DNA of 64,000 bases from Anaerococcus sp. Marseille-P3625 (GTDB lineage Bacteria > Bacillota > Clostridia > Tissierellales > Peptoniphilaceae): assembly GCF_900232825.1 (NCBI RefSeq), contig NZ_OCTP01000011.1:333261-397260 (forward strand), given 5' to 3'. This document shows, in pieces, positions 51,820-60,556 of the stretch (position 1 is its first letter; each line of letters begins with the position of its first letter). Under the pieces are notes generated by a model. The model saw nothing but the letters and a program-made list of their open reading frames with translations, was not told the origin of the DNA and made no database searches. The position numbers and the translations under genes are program-made.

Positions 51820-53172
51820 CTAAATTGCAATTGCTCCAATCATTAATCCAAATGCTAACATTATTAGACTCATTCCATAGCACCAACCAATAGATGCTTT
51901 GATGTGACCTCTGATTGTGATTTCATCATCAAATAGTCCAAGACCAAGCCAAGTTGCTGGAACCATCGGAGATAGCAATAATATACAGTTTTTACCAAGT
52001 AACATTGCAATAGCTGTATCAACATGAGCTATGCCAAAAGCATCGCCAACGCTAGCTAGTGGAGGTAGTATTCCATAGAAGTAAGCATCTGTACCAACTA
52101 CCATGCCGATTGGACCACCCAAGATACCAAATATTACGTGAATAAATTTACCCATAGAATGTGGTATTATATTTATAATGCTTTGTGCCATAGCATCAAG
52201 CATACCAGTTCCATCCATTATTCCAACCATTACACCTGCTGCCATGATTGTAGCAACTATTGTTAAAGCACTTGCAGCGTGTTTTTTGATTACTCCATTT
52301 TGATCCTTAAGATTTGGATAATTTATGATCATACCGAGTACTGTTCCTAGCATAAATACATAATAACTTGGAAGATTTATTAGGCTGTTTGCCATAAGTA
52401 GAGCAATAATACCTACAGTTAAAATGATATTTACTGGTAAAAGTTTTTTTAGTCTTTCGTCTATTTCTTTCTTTTCATCAGTCTTTTCATTTACTGATCC
52501 AGCTGATTGTGTTGCCACATTGATAACTTCTGTTGTCTTTGACAAATTAACATTTGCTATGGCATATTTTTTCTCACGAAGTCCAAGAATAACTGCAATA
52601 CCAAGTGCCAATACTACACCAAGGATTTGGATTGGAATAATTCTCCTCCACAAATCAGTAGGATCCATTCCAATTACTGTGGCTGCACGAACTGTTGGAC
52701 CTCCCCAAGGTAATAAGTTCATTACACCGATTGAAGCTGCGATTATTGTAAGAAGAGTTTGGCTTCTCATACCAAGTCTTTTATAGATTGGTAACATTGC
52801 TGGTATTGTTATTAGCAAAGTTGCTGCTGCTGAACCATCTAGGTGGGCAATAATAGCAATGATTGCTGTTGATACAGTGATTTTTACAGGGTTTGATGCT
52901 GCCCAAGCTGATAATTTATCAACAAGTGCATCAAATACTCCAACATCTGACATAATCCCAAAAAATAAGATTGAGAAGATGAACATAAAGGCATTAGATT
53001 TGATAGAATCCATACCATCTTTGACATAAGTTGATAAATCCTCAATTCCAGTTCCAACGACAAAAGCTGCAATTGTTGGAATAAGGATCATAACCGCAAC
53101 TGGGCTCATTTTTTCTTTTAGTAATAATATAATGATTAGTGCAATCATTATAAATCCTGCTGCTGCTAACAT
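51820..53172 (-). CDS. CitMHS family citrate transporter
   Basis: The 450-residue polytopic protein has about 12 membrane segments, AHLDGSAAATLLITIPAM near residue 110 and NLLPWGGPTVRAATV near 152, the CitMHS signatures. CitM/CitH of Bacillus import citrate as a metal complex (Mg or Ca) with protons. It sits between citF and the regulator, in place of the CitP/CitS carriers of other citrate fermenters. Confidence 0.88.
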   Translation of the reverse strand: MLAAAGFIMIALIIILLLKEKMSPVAVMILIPTIAAFVVGTGIEDLSTYVKDGMDSIKSNAFMFIFSILFFGIMSDVGVFDALVDKLSAWAASNPVKITVSTAIIAIIAHLDGSAAATLLITIPAMLPIYKRLGMRSQTLLTIIAASIGVMNLLPWGGPTVRAATVIGMDPTDLWRRIIPIQILGVVLALGIAVILGLREKKYAIANVNLSKTTEVINVATQSAGSVNEKTDEKKEIDERLKKLLPVNIILTVGIIALLMANSLINLPSYYVFMLGTVLGMIINYPNLKDQNGVIKKHAASALTIVATIMAAGVMVGIMDGTGMLDAMAQSIINIIPHSMGKFIHVIFGILGGPIGMVVGTDAYFYGILPPLASVGDAFGIAHVDTAIAMLLGKNCILLLSPMVPATWLGLGLFDDEITIRGHIKASIGWCYGMSLIMLAFGLMIGAIAI

Positions 53173-53193
53173 TAATTCTCCTATATATTTTTA

Positions 53194-54738
53194 TTATTTT
53201 TTAACTTTTTTGATTACATCAATGATAGAACCATCTCTGTATTCTACTATTGCTACAACTTTATCTTCATATTGAATTTCATCAGATTTGCCGGTAATTT
53301 CTTCGCCACGTTTTATCAAGTAATCTATATCTACAAGTGGTAGATCAGTTTTTTCTAATTGTTTTAAGATATCTTCTCTTCTTGGATTAACAGCTATACC
53401 ATAATCAGTTACAATAACATCTACTGTTTCCCCTGGAGTTGTAATAGATGTGCAAGATTCTCTTACTGTTGCAATTCTACCACGGATTAGTGGTGCAACA
53501 ATTATTGAACAGTGAGCGCCTGCTGCTGTGTCAGGGTGTCCACCTGGTGCTCCCTGGATAGTTCCATCTGAACCTACTACGACATTTACGTTAAAATCAC
53601 GGTCAACTTCTAATGCCCCAAGAACTACGTAGTCAAGTTTATTTACATAGGCACCCTTGTTTAGTGGATTTGCGTATTCACCGGAGTCGATTTCAAAGTG
53701 ATTAGGGTCAGTGTAGACACTTTCTACGCTTGCTATATCAAAGGCTTGATCGTCAGCAAGATATCTTACATAGCCATCTCTTAGTAGATTTACAATTGGT
53801 CCAGTGATTCCTCCCATTGCCCAGCCCATCTTAATGCCAGCTTCTTCTAGATATGGTCTTATTTTTACAGCTGCTGCAAGACTAGCACCGCCTGCTCCAG
53901 TTTGAAATGAGAATCCATCTTTAAACCACTCTGTGTTTGCAATTACTTTTGCACAATAATTTGCCATTTTTAGCTCACGTGGGTCTTTGGTCATTCTTAT
54001 GGCACCTGATGCTATTTTTTGTGGATCACCTATCTTATCAACTTCTACTACATAATCAACATCTACAGAACTTATTGGATGTGGATAGTTTGGAAATGGA
54101 ACTAAAGTATCTGTGATTACTACAACTTTGTCAGCAAATTTTGCATCAACTCCTGCATAGGATAAAACACCACAATTTGCCTTACCGTTGATACCACTAG
54201 CGTTGCCATATTCATCTGATGAGCTTGCACCGATAAAAGCAACATCTATTTTTACTTTTCCAGATTCGATTGCCCCAACTCTTCCGCCGTGGCTTCTTAT
54301 GTAAGCAGGATTTTTTAGTTTTCCTTCTGATATGGCCTCGCCAATCTCATCACGTACTCCAGATGTAGATACACCAGTAATTGTTCCATCTTCAATCATA
54401 GGTACAAAGTTTGCATGGGCTTTTCCAAGAGAAGATGCACAAATAAATAAATCTTTTATGCCAAGTTCATGAATAGCTTCCATAACCATAGCCGCTACAT
54501 AGTCACCATTTCTAAAGTGATGGTGGAAAGATATGGTATCTCCATCTTTTAGGCCAGTTTTTATGATAGATTCCTTTAAATTATCTAATAGCTTGCTTTC
54601 CCTTGGTTTGATTTGTGTTTTTATTGTAGGGGTAACTTTTACAAGCTTACTGCCATCGTTTATATAAGCTCCTTTATAAATTTCGCTTCCATCTTCTAAT
54701 AGATAGTCTGGAATTTCTCTATTTACTGCATTTTTCAT
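53194..54738 (-). CDS. citF: Citrate lyase alpha subunit (citrate:acetyl-ACP transferase)
   Basis: The 514-residue CoA-transferase-type subunit exchanges acetyl for citryl on the acyl carrier CitD. Visible: GDTISFHHHFRNGDYV, GRVGAIESG, GGASLAAAVKIRPYLEEAG and VVGSDGTIQGAPGGHPDTAAGA. Length matches the family (about 510). It overlaps citE by 4 nt. Confidence 0.95.
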   Translation of the reverse strand: MKNAVNREIPDYLLEDGSEIYKGAYINDGSKLVKVTPTIKTQIKPRESKLLDNLKESIIKTGLKDGDTISFHHHFRNGDYVAAMVMEAIHELGIKDLFICASSLGKAHANFVPMIEDGTITGVSTSGVRDEIGEAISEGKLKNPAYIRSHGGRVGAIESGKVKIDVAFIGASSSDEYGNASGINGKANCGVLSYAGVDAKFADKVVVITDTLVPFPNYPHPISSVDVDYVVEVDKIGDPQKIASGAIRMTKDPRELKMANYCAKVIANTEWFKDGFSFQTGAGGASLAAAVKIRPYLEEAGIKMGWAMGGITGPIVNLLRDGYVRYLADDQAFDIASVESVYTDPNHFEIDSGEYANPLNKGAYVNKLDYVVLGALEVDRDFNVNVVVGSDGTIQGAPGGHPDTAAGAHCSIIVAPLIRGRIATVRESCTSITTPGETVDVIVTDYGIAVNPRREDILKQLEKTDLPLVDIDYLIKRGEEITGKSDEIQYEDKVVAIVEYRDGSIIDVIKKVKK

Positions 54739-55628
54739 ACTAAATCACCTTCATAAATTCCTGCGGCTTTTGCCATTGTTAGTGTTCTTTTTGCTCCTTC
54801 TACATGAGCTATATCTACCATTTTACCGTCAACTGTTAGAACTCCTACACCAGCTTCTTCAGCCTCTTTTACTCCTATAACTAGTCTTTCAGCCTTATTT
54901 ATTTCTTCCTTGCTTGGTGTAAATACTTCATGAACTATGTCTATTTGTTTTGGAGATATGATTGATTTTCCATCAAATCCCATGTTTTTTATCATTTCTG
55001 TTTCACGTCTTAGATTTTCTTCATCGTCAAGATCTGTATAAACTGTATCAAAACACATTACTCCAGCTGCACGAGCTGATAATACTATTTGTGAACGAGC
55101 TAGAAAATACTCTTCGCCAGTTTTTGTAGTTTTTGCATGCATAGTTCTTGCAAAGTCTCCACCTGATAGAGCAACTCCCATGAGTCTTTTGCTAGATTTA
55201 CAAATTTCATAACAATTGATTATAGATAGTGGAGTTTCAAGTGCAGCCATTAGCATGGTTGAGCCGACTTCTCTTCCAAATTCTTTTTCAGCTTCTTCCA
55301 CTAATTTTTCAACTTCAATAACTTGTTTGCGACTTTCACACATTGGGATTCTTATTCCATCTGCCCCACCAGCTACAGCTGCTCTGATGTCTTCTTTGTA
55401 ATACTCACTATCTGTGGCATTGATTCTAACCCAGATTTCGGTATCACCATAGTCTACATATTTCAAAGTGTTGTATAATTGTACACGAGCAGAATCTTTT
55501 TCTTTTATGCTTACTGCATCTTCTAGGTCTAAAATTACGCAATCAGCGCCATATATGTAAGGATCTTTTACTAAAGATGCTCTTTGAGCATTTAGAAACA
55601 TCATGGATCGTCTTATTTCTCTTTTCAT
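54735..55628 (-). CDS. citE: Citrate lyase beta subunit (citryl-ACP lyase)
   Basis: The 297-residue HpcH/HpaI-type TIM barrel splits citryl-ACP to oxaloacetate and acetyl-ACP with Mg. Motifs: RRSMMFLNAQRA (N terminus), ADCVILDLEDAVSI, EIWVRINATDSEYY, GADGIRIPM and FDGKSIISPKQI. It overlaps citD and citF by 4 nt each. Confidence 0.95.
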   Translation of the reverse strand: MKREIRRSMMFLNAQRASLVKDPYIYGADCVILDLEDAVSIKEKDSARVQLYNTLKYVDYGDTEIWVRINATDSEYYKEDIRAAVAGGADGIRIPMCESRKQVIEVEKLVEEAEKEFGREVGSTMLMAALETPLSIINCYEICKSSKRLMGVALSGGDFARTMHAKTTKTGEEYFLARSQIVLSARAAGVMCFDTVYTDLDDEENLRRETEMIKNMGFDGKSIISPKQIDIVHEVFTPSKEEINKAERLVIGVKEAEEAGVGVLTVDGKMVDIAHVEGAKRTLTMAKAAGIYEGDLV

Positions 55629-55918
55629 ATCTTATCCCCCCATGGAATGTTCTCTTTTATACCATTTGCGCGAAGTATTGCTGTTTGAACTCTAGATCTA
55701 ATTGTGCAATCTAGGGCGCCCCTGTCATCAACAACAACTTCTCCTGCTTTAATATCAAGCTTATCCAAAACTTCTTTTACAGTTTCTTCTATCTGTCTGC
55801 CAAATTGAGCATATACGCTACTTTTTACTTCAATTTTTAATTCATCACAAGGATAAACACTAACTTCTGCATCACTAGATTCTAAGGTTCCAGCATTTGC
55901 TTTGTTTTGAATCTTCAT
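55625..55918 (-). CDS. citD: Citrate lyase acyl carrier protein (gamma subunit)
   Basis: The 97-residue protein carries the 2'-(5''-phosphoribosyl)-3'-dephospho-CoA group on Ser14 in AGTLESSDAEV, the expected place. The C-terminal half has VVDDRGALDCTIRSRV. It is first in the cit operon and starts after AAAGGAGAG. Confidence 0.95.
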   Translation of the reverse strand: MKIQNKANAGTLESSDAEVSVYPCDELKIEVKSSVYAQFGRQIEETVKEVLDKLDIKAGEVVVDDRGALDCTIRSRVQTAILRANGIKENIPWGDKI

Positions 55919-55932
55919 AAACTCTCCTTTCT

Positions 55933-55946
55933 AGAAAATGTTTTCA
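55933..55946. promoter_or_regulatory. cre-like site in the cit operon leader
   Basis: AGAAAATGTTTTCA (minus strand TGAAAACATTTTCT) matches 12 of 14 positions of the CcpA consensus. It lies 14 bp before the citD ATG, where CcpA could block transcription. Confidence 0.4.
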
Positions 55947-56056
55947 TCATCTCTGTCACTATTATTGTACAGCAAATTACTATAAAAAACGTACTTTATT
56001 GATTAAATACAATATAAATGCAATATGTAAATTTTATCTAATTTTGTTTTACTAAA

Positions 56057-56089
56057 AAACCACTAGCTTGCAATGCACACTAGTGGTTA
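56057..56089 (-). terminator. Terminator of the ABC transporter operon
   Basis: On the minus strand AACCACTAG pairs with CTAGTGGTTTTTT, just after the ATPase gene stop. Confidence 0.85.
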
Positions 56090-56092
56090 TCT

Positions 56093-56848
56093 TTATTCTC
56101 CTAATTTTTTCTTATAGGCTTTTACTAAATCTTCTTCTGTTATATCCTTTGCTCTTAGGTCTAGGACAACTTCACCCTTATTTAGCATAATTATCCTATC
56201 TGAATATCTCACTACATCTCTTAGGTTGTGGGATATAAGAAGGGTTGTTATGTTTTCCTTATCTATCAAGCTTCTAGTCATATCCATAATGTTTCTACTA
56301 GTCTTTGGGTCAAGAGCTGCTGTATGCTCATCTAAAAGAAGTAAAGCAGGTTTTTTTGCTGTCGCCATCAGTAGGGCCAAGGATTGTCTTTGACCTCCTG
56401 ATAAAAGACCTGTTTTAGTGTGAAGCTTATTTTCAAGTCCTAGATTTAACTTCTTAAGCCTTCTTATTATTTCGTCTTTATCGGCAGATTTTCTCAGTGA
56501 TCTAAGGCCGAATCTTTCTCCCTTTTTTAGGGCAAGAGCCATATTTTCATAGATATCGAGATTGGTTGCTACCCCATCTTTGGGATCTTGGTTGACCTTT
56601 CCCATATATTTTGATCTTTTTTCTTCACTAAGCTTTGATATATCTTCACCATTTACAAGAATTTGTCCTCCATCAAGGGGAAGGGCCCCAGTTATTAAAT
56701 TCATTAGAGTAGATTTACCGCATCCATTAGGTCCTATTATGGTTGTCGCTATTCCTTCTTCAACACTTAGAGAAAAATCCTTAAAGATAGAATTTTCTTC
56801 GCTTGTTCCCAGGTTAAAGGATTTGTATATATTTTTAATCTCGAGCAT
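56093..56848 (-). CDS. ABC transporter ATP-binding protein (TrpZ-like)
   Basis: The 251-residue ATPase has Walker A GPNGCGKSTLMNLITG (near residue 38), the signature LLSGGQRQSLALLMA and Walker B PALLLLDEHTAALD. It energises the amino-acid importer encoded upstream. Its start overlaps the permease gene by 14 nt. Confidence 0.9.
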   Translation of the reverse strand: MLEIKNIYKSFNLGTSEENSIFKDFSLSVEEGIATTIIGPNGCGKSTLMNLITGALPLDGGQILVNGEDISKLSEEKRSKYMGKVNQDPKDGVATNLDIYENMALALKKGERFGLRSLRKSADKDEIIRRLKKLNLGLENKLHTKTGLLSGGQRQSLALLMATAKKPALLLLDEHTAALDPKTSRNIMDMTRSLIDKENITTLLISHNLRDVVRYSDRIIMLNKGEVVLDLRAKDITEEDLVKAYKKKLGE

Positions 56849-57710
56849 TGTTTACCATCCTATTATATTTTCTTTTAGATAAGTAGTTGTTGTAGGAGAT
56901 GAATACTATAACAATAAGAGCAGTGATAAGTTTTAGGTCGTTTGGATTTAGTCCTAAGTATATTGCAAGACCTGATATTATCCTATAGACTATTGCACCC
57001 ATTATAGCTCTTGAACTATCTCTTAGCTTATCAGAAGATTTCATTATAGTATCTCCTATGATTATTGAAGCTAGGCCTGTTACAATCATAGCAGTTCCCA
57101 TTTGTATATCAGCAAAGCCTTGATAGTTTGCCATAAGACCTCCACTAAGGCCTATTAGGGCATTAGATAGGATAAGGCCTATCATAATCATCCCATCGGG
57201 ATTTTTCCCTAGTTGCTTTACGAGTTTTCTATTATTTCCAGTTATTTTTAATAGATAGCCTGCCTCACTTCTTAGATAATAATCAATTACAAGCTTGATT
57301 AGAATTGTAAGAACTAGAAGGATTGGCCACTTTGGAAGATCACCAAAGATGCTTGGGCTTCCTGCTATAGGAATATTACTTACTCCTCCAACCCTAAGAT
57401 TTATAGAATAGAGTATGGTGAGGGTCAAAATTCCTGAAAGAAGAGGATCTACCTTTACTTTTTTGTAGAAAAAGTAGGTAAGGCATCCTCCAAGGCCTCC
57501 AGCTACGATTGAACCAATGATTCCTAGATAAGGCCCAAGGCCCTTTTGGATTATAACTGCCGTAAGGAAAGCTCCCAGAGGATAGGTTCCTTCCAAGGAT
57601 AGGTCGTAGTATTTTAAAAATTTGTAAGTAAGCATGTAGCCCATGGCAAGGATTGCAAAAATCAATCCTATTTCAATGCTCGCTCCCATTGATGATAATA
57701 AAGCTGTCAT
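56835..57710 (-). CDS. ABC transporter permease (TrpY-like, BPD_transp_2 family)
   Basis: The 291-residue protein has about eight membrane segments and the branched-chain-type permease pattern (EGTYPLGAFLTAVII, NALIGLSGGLMANYQGFADI). It is the usual partner of PF04392 binding proteins. It lies 10 bp after the binding-protein gene. Confidence 0.88.
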   Translation of the reverse strand: MTALLSSMGASIEIGLIFAILAMGYMLTYKFLKYYDLSLEGTYPLGAFLTAVIIQKGLGPYLGIIGSIVAGGLGGCLTYFFYKKVKVDPLLSGILTLTILYSINLRVGGVSNIPIAGSPSIFGDLPKWPILLVLTILIKLVIDYYLRSEAGYLLKITGNNRKLVKQLGKNPDGMIMIGLILSNALIGLSGGLMANYQGFADIQMGTAMIVTGLASIIIGDTIMKSSDKLRDSSRAIMGAIVYRIISGLAIYLGLNPNDLKLITALIVIVFISYNNYLSKRKYNRMVNNARD

Positions 57711-57720
57711 TTTTTCTTCC

Positions 57721-58695
57721 TTATTCTATTTTTTCAGCATTTTTTAAAATTTCATTATTGAGGTCAAGACCTAAAGCTTCAGCAGTTTTCTTATTTACTA
57801 GAGTCTTTATGCTGGTGGCCTTCTCGTAAGGAAGGTCTTTTGGACTTTTTTTCTCTTTTATGATTTGTGCTGCCAAAGCTCCTGCCTGGCTACCAAGTTC
57901 TTTGTAATTAACTCCCTCGCTAATTAAGGCTCCATTCTTAACACTTCCTTCATCATAGGCAATTGATGGAATCTTTTCCTTTATTAAGGCTTCGCTTATA
58001 ACTGGCATAGCATTTACTACAACATTGTCGGTAACTGTAACCATAGCATCGATTTTTCCCTTAAGAGTTGCTATAGCTTGAGGAATGTCGTTTATTGATG
58101 AAACTCCTAGCTTTTCAAGTTTTAGTCCTCTTTGGCTTAGAGCCTTTTCCAAGGCTTCGATTTGAACTACTGAATTTTGCTCGTTAGTGTTATACATGGT
58201 TCCAAAAATTTTTGTATCTGGATATAATTTTAAAAAGTCATCGATGAGCTTTCCTGCCTCCACATAATCAGAAACTCCTGTAAGATTATCTGCTTTAAGG
58301 CCTGCCCCTTCTGGATCAGTTACAGCTGAATAAATAACTGGCTTATCCTTTATAGTATTTGCAACGCCTTGAGCAGCTGGAGTTCCTATTGTATAAATCA
58401 AATCAGCATTTTTATTATTAAGGTCAGTAGCAAATTGAGCTATTAGAGATAGATCTCCATTAGCCCTATGATCAATTAATTCATAGGAAATATTTTCGCT
58501 ATCGAGCTTTTCTATGAAGCCTTCTCTTGCAGCATCAAGAGATGGATGATCAGCAACTTGAACTATGCCGATTTTTAATTTATCTCCACTATTTGCTCCA
58601 TCTTTGGCTTGCTCCTTATTTTCTGCCTTCCCACATGAGGCTAATAACAAAGCCACAAGGCCTAGTCCTAACATTTTTTTGATTGTTTTTTTCAT
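57721..58695 (-). CDS. ABC transporter substrate-binding lipoprotein (TrpX-like, PF04392 family)
   Basis: The 324-residue protein has a lipoprotein signal (LGLVALLLASC) and the fold pattern of ABC_sub_bind proteins: IGIVQVADHPSLDAAREGF, IGTPAAQGVAN, VIYSAVTDPEGAGL and IPSIAYDEGSVKNGALIS. Streptococcal relatives bind tryptophan and others aromatic amino acids. The ATG at 58695 follows GGGAGGATATT; the longer frame runs back through the T-box terminator. Confidence 0.9.
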   Translation of the reverse strand: MKKTIKKMLGLGLVALLLASCGKAENKEQAKDGANSGDKLKIGIVQVADHPSLDAAREGFIEKLDSENISYELIDHRANGDLSLIAQFATDLNNKNADLIYTIGTPAAQGVANTIKDKPVIYSAVTDPEGAGLKADNLTGVSDYVEAGKLIDDFLKLYPDTKIFGTMYNTNEQNSVVQIEALEKALSQRGLKLEKLGVSSINDIPQAIATLKGKIDAMVTVTDNVVVNAMPVISEALIKEKIPSIAYDEGSVKNGALISEGVNYKELGSQAGALAAQIIKEKKSPKDLPYEKATSIKTLVNKKTAEALGLDLNNEILKNAEKIE

Positions 58696-58739
58696 AATAT
58701 CCTCCCAAAATTTTTTTGATAGATAGGTTTTTCCAATAA

Positions 58740-58985
58740 AAAAACTCGCCCTATTTAGGACGAGTGAAATTCGTGGTACCACCTAATTTTATAATCTAAA
58801 AGATTACCTCACAAGAGTCTATCAACTCCTTGCTTCAGATAACGGTAGCTTCCGTAACAGCTTACTTCTTTCAGCTATTCTGCCTACAGAGGGAATAAGT
58901 AAATAATCCTTATTAGACTTGCACCAACCGTCTTTTCTCTAAAATAATTCTTATAAACTGTCTTTCTGTAATCACATTTTTTCGT
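58740..58985 (-). promoter_or_regulatory. T-box leader of the ABC transporter operon
   Basis: The T-box TAGGTGGTACCACG lies at 58772-58785. The terminator pairs ACTCGTCCT with AGGGCGAGT, followed by a T7 run (58740-58765). Stem I starts at TTACAGA and closes with TCTGTAG, with an AGAGA motif and a GGTGCAA apical loop, a standard long stem I. The 3' side of the specifier loop reads GGATTATTTA, before the CTTAT helix. UUU (58901-58903, Phe) is the best-placed triplet and UAU (Tyr) an alternative; there is no UGG. UGGU in the T-box implies a discriminator A tRNA. Confidence 0.85.
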
Positions 58986-58992
58986 TAAATAG

Positions 58993-59021
58993 ATAATACA
59001 GCCTTCTAGTATTTTTGTCAA
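58993..59021 (-). promoter_or_regulatory. Promoter of the T-box/ABC operon
   Basis: Minus-strand TTGACA (59016-59021, consensus) and TATTAT (58993-58998) are 17 bp apart. Confidence 0.85.
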
Positions 59022-59058
59022 ATATTTATGCGAATTTATTTATTTTTTTAGATATTAT

Positions 59059-60072
59059 TCACCATTCGCTTCTTAAAGTCGAATACAAAATAGCCTTTAC
59101 AGCAGGTATTCTATTTTCCGTTTGATCAAAAACCATAGACTTTTTTGACCTAAACACCTCATTAGTGACTTCCATCCCATCAAAATCCATATCTTTTGGA
59201 AGTTTAGCAATGACTTTCTTGGCAAGCTTTGATTTTTTATTGTGAAAAGCAGGAAGACAATGCATAAATATTGCCTTATCTTTTGTCTTATCCATGACTT
59301 TCTTATCAACTCTATAAGGATAAAGTTTCAAAATTCTACGAACTGGAATATGGTTAATCTCTGTCAAAGAGATCCACATATCAGTATAGACAACGTCCGC
59401 ATCTTTTATAGCTTCCTCTAAATCTTCTGTATAGATAATCTTTGAACCGTGCTTTTCGGCAAAGTGCTTGGAAAGTTCAATAAAGTCCTCCTTAGGAAAA
59501 TATTCCCTAGGACCTGCTGCTGTGAAATTTATCCCAAGCTTAGCACAAGTGATAGATAAGGAATTAGGCATAATATCTCCTGGATAACCCAAATACAATA
59601 AATTAAGACCCTTAAGATAGCCAAACTTCTCTCTTATGGTAAGCATATCTGAAATCATTTGGCTTGGATGAGTTATATCAGTCATAGCATTATAGATAGG
59701 AACTTCTGTCATATTAACAAGCTTTTCAAGCATAGCTTGTTTATTTCCCCTATAGACTATTCCGTCAAAGTAACGATCAAATACGCTTATACTATCTTCT
59801 ATGGTCTCTATCTCACCAAGTTTACTTGAATTTGAACTTATGAGGCTTACTCCCATTCCAAGATCAAAGGCTGCTACCTCAAAAGAGGTCCTAGTCCTTG
59901 TGGAGGATTCTTCAAAAAGAAGGATTAAATTTTGCCCTTCCAAATACTTGTGAGGTCTCTTTTCTTTTTTTAGTTTCTTAAATTCTGCCGACAAATCTAT
60001 AAGATATAAAATCTCCTCTTCAGAAAAATCCTGCATAGCGAGAAAATTTCTATTTCGTAAATCAATTTCCAT
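59059..60072 (-). CDS. argF: Ornithine carbamoyltransferase
   Basis: The 337-residue enzyme has the carbamoyl-phosphate motif SSTRTRTSFE (near residue 56), DITHPSQM and the ornithine-site HCLPAFH (near 272). This pattern marks OTC rather than aspartate carbamoyltransferase. The length fits. No arcA, arcC or other arg genes are adjacent, so anabolic and catabolic roles cannot be separated. It starts after AAGGAGAAAGAG. A minus-strand TATAAT near 60117-60122 is a possible -10. Confidence 0.92.
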   Translation of the reverse strand: MEIDLRNRNFLAMQDFSEEEILYLIDLSAEFKKLKKEKRPHKYLEGQNLILLFEESSTRTRTSFEVAAFDLGMGVSLISSNSSKLGEIETIEDSISVFDRYFDGIVYRGNKQAMLEKLVNMTEVPIYNAMTDITHPSQMISDMLTIREKFGYLKGLNLLYLGYPGDIMPNSLSITCAKLGINFTAAGPREYFPKEDFIELSKHFAEKHGSKIIYTEDLEEAIKDADVVYTDMWISLTEINHIPVRRILKLYPYRVDKKVMDKTKDKAIFMHCLPAFHNKKSKLAKKVIAKLPKDMDFDGMEVTNEVFRSKKSMVFDQTENRIPAVKAILYSTLRSEW

Positions 60073-60180
60073 CTCTTTCTCCTTTGTATTAATATACCAT
60101 AATTAAGGCTCTTATTATATAAAATATTTACTAAAAGTCTAGTCTTGTTTTATATTTTTAAAGAAAAAAATAAAATAATG

Positions 60181-60366
60181 TCCTCCTTCTAAGCTGAACC
60201 CGTAAACACAGAATAACTAAATAATTTTTTTGTGGAATGTGGTCTGTTCATAACAGGAGAGATTCCTTTTAATTTTTTTAATCCTATCTTCATTGTAGTA
60301 TTTGACATATTTTTCTATTTCATCAACTAATTCACTCGTATGAGCAATCGAAATAAAATTAATAGA
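60181..60366 (-). mobile_element. Remnant of an IS3-family element (3' end of transposase)
   Basis: On the minus strand a frame without start reads TSELVDEIEKYVKYYNEDRIKK (60354 downward), like the catalytic-domain end of IS3/IS150 transposases (YIxYYNxxRIKxKLKG). After a run of seven A the sequence LKGISPVMNR continues one frame over, to a stop at 60219-60221. So about 45 residues survive and carry a 1-nt frameshift. The TG...-type end at 60181 (TGTCCTCCTT) may be the element's terminal repeat. The other end is not found. Confidence 0.65.
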
Positions 60367-60556
60367 ATTCATAATAGATTACAATGAAATAAAGAATAAA
60401 TTTACCTATTCTGCTAAGATATGAGCAAAGAAATACCAGAGTTAGCATTTTAGCTTACTCTGGTATTAAATACAACTTTAAGGTTATCTTATATCCTCTT
60501 TTTGGGGAATTTATAAGATTCCTTTTAGTTTCTTGTTAAAACTTATTAGCAATATT
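60367..60556. other. Non-coding spacer with terminator
   Basis: Between the IS remnant and the surface-protein stop only a hairpin (60432-60467) is seen: AATACCAGAGTTAGC pairs with AGCTTACTCTGGTATT. On the minus strand it can terminate the surface-protein transcript. No gene is seen. Confidence 0.6.

Noticed and set aside
55947..56040. GntR operator upstream of citD
   Set aside because: Several partial inverted repeats (TATTGTAT/TACAATA) are present, but none is close enough to a known CitO/CitI site to call.
57721..58782. Binding protein start at 58782
   Set aside because: It would place the lipoprotein signal 29 residues inside and begin in the T-box; 58695 gives a normal signal peptide.
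58740..58985. Trp specificity of the T-box from the transporter family name alone
   Set aside because: No UGG is placed as specifier, and the T-box UGGU does not fit the usual tRNA-Trp discriminator.
60181..60366. Intact insertion sequence
   Set aside because: Only about 45 codons of a transposase end remain, with a frameshift, and no second end is found.
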